DNA of 64,000 nt, from positions 1 to 64,000 of the forward strand of contig JAISCZ010000064.1 of assembly GCA_031265205.1 (NCBI GenBank), in the 5' to 3' direction. The DNA is from Deltaproteobacteria bacterium. GTDB lineage: Bacteria > Desulfobacterota > Desulfarculia > Adiutricales > Adiutricaceae. Below, in pieces: positions 63,686 through 64,000 of this stretch. The stretch's first letter is position 1. Every line of letters starts with the position of its first letter. A program made the translations under genes and the position numbers. Under the pieces are notes generated by a model. The model saw nothing but the letters and a program-made list of their open reading frames with translations, did not search any database and had not been told where the DNA came from.

Positions 63686-64000
63686 ATGAGGAAAATTCCG
63701 AAGCTCCAGCTGGCTTCAATCCCGCGTTTTGGCGCGTTTCTGGCTTTGGTCTTCTTTTTAAGCGCTTTCGCGGCCTGGGCCCAAGCCCCCGAAGCCGCTT
63801 CGCCCCAGAATCCCCTTCCTCCCCAGCCAGAGCTCGCGCCTCCCGCGCCTCCCGCGCCCACTCCCACGCCTCCCGCGCCCACTCTCGCGCCGTCCGCTCC
63901 CGCCGCTCCCGCGGCCCTCGCGCCCGGGGGACCGGTGGCCGACGGCTCCAAAGTTCTCGCGCCCCTTCCTTCCTTGGCCCCCATGGTCAAGAAGGTCAAA
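63686..64000 (+). CDS. N-terminus of a probable periplasmic HtrA/DegP-type protease (partial)
   Basis: The open frame begins at ATG 63686 (AAAGGAA about 8 nt upstream) and runs off the window after 105 codons. It encodes a signal peptide (RFGAFLALVFFLSAFAAWAQA), a Pro/Ala-rich linker (repeated PAPPAPTPTPP text) and ends in PLPSLAPMVKKVK. That last segment is like the opening of HtrA proteases, where a similar stretch precedes PAVVNI. No protease motif is inside the window, so the assignment is inference. Confidence 0.5.
   Translation, partial: MRKIPKLQLASIPRFGAFLALVFFLSAFAAWAQAPEAASPQNPLPPQPELAPPAPPAPTPTPPAPTLAPSAPAAPAALAPGGPVADGSKVLAPLPSLAPMVKKVK

Overview
The window is about 64 kb of high-GC bacterial chromosome (core genes are G/C-rich at third codon positions) broken by several sharply AT-rich islands. 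LPS-heptose synthesis (RfaE2), an outer-membrane autotransporter, an OmpA-family protein, Dsb oxidation proteins and a probable HtrA/DegP protease point to a Gram-negative cell. The mix of an Ole-type hydrocarbon pair, an ASKHA-type corrinoid activator, a short cobalamin-independent methionine synthase-like protein, DUF1844 and repeated AAA-ATPase-like/PD-(D/E)XK genes fits an anaerobic Desulfobacterota (deltaproteobacterial) lineage, perhaps a gut or symbiont form. The taxonomic call is inference. Broken genes (oleC, higB, a small membrane-protein paralogue, one AAA-ATPase-like gene) suggest ongoing erosion, or base-level errors, in accessory parts.

Layout. 1-11.8 kb: a tightly packed minus-strand run, valS-nadC-small ORF-dsbA-like-dsbB-like-lepA-ade-oleB-oleC, with a good promoter in front of valS. 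12.4-14.5 kb: a decayed higBA toxin-antitoxin pair and a small membrane-protein gene with a decayed upstream paralogue. 15-19.6 kb: a very large autotransporter with about 12 GGGxxG repeats. 19.6-21.4 kb: a non-coding AT-rich island. 21.4-28.7 kb: a solute-binding protein, an internally duplicated two-TM protein, GNAT and OmpA-like genes divergent from a radical SAM gene, an alpha/beta hydrolase behind a tetranucleotide microsatellite, and ispG. 28.7-32.5 kb: minus-strand flavin oxidoreductase, rfaE2, a secreted SUMF1 protein and a low-GC membrane protein. 33.4-44.2 kb: the corrinoid activator, divergent from a 1646-residue coiled-coil membrane protein, a MetE-like protein and ftsK. 44.3-50.7 kb: a frameshifted AAA-ATPase-like gene, a decayed spacer and an 860-residue membrane-anchored protein whose C-terminal half resembles an inactive DDE transposase. 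51-55.6 kb: minus-strand tex, a TPR lipoprotein and trmFO. 56.3-58.1 kb: a second, intact AAA-ATPase-like gene. 59-64 kb: a small Cys-rich protein, typA, an anchored DUF2726 protein, DUF1844 and the start of a probable HtrA protease.

The most interesting items are: (i) the giant coiled-coil gene followed by a MetE-like gene and divergent from a corrinoid activator; (ii) the probable exapted transposase; (iii) an A-tract frameshift placed exactly at a conserved Walker B motif in a classic -1 slippery context; (iv) the oleBC pair with a frameshift in oleC; (v) several decayed or duplicated small genes. TTG starts with strong Shine-Dalgarno sequences are unusually frequent (oleB, lepA, the corrinoid activator, the coiled-coil gene, the MetE-like gene, tex, the second AAA-ATPase-like gene). 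No tRNA, rRNA, CRISPR array or intact insertion sequence was recognised.
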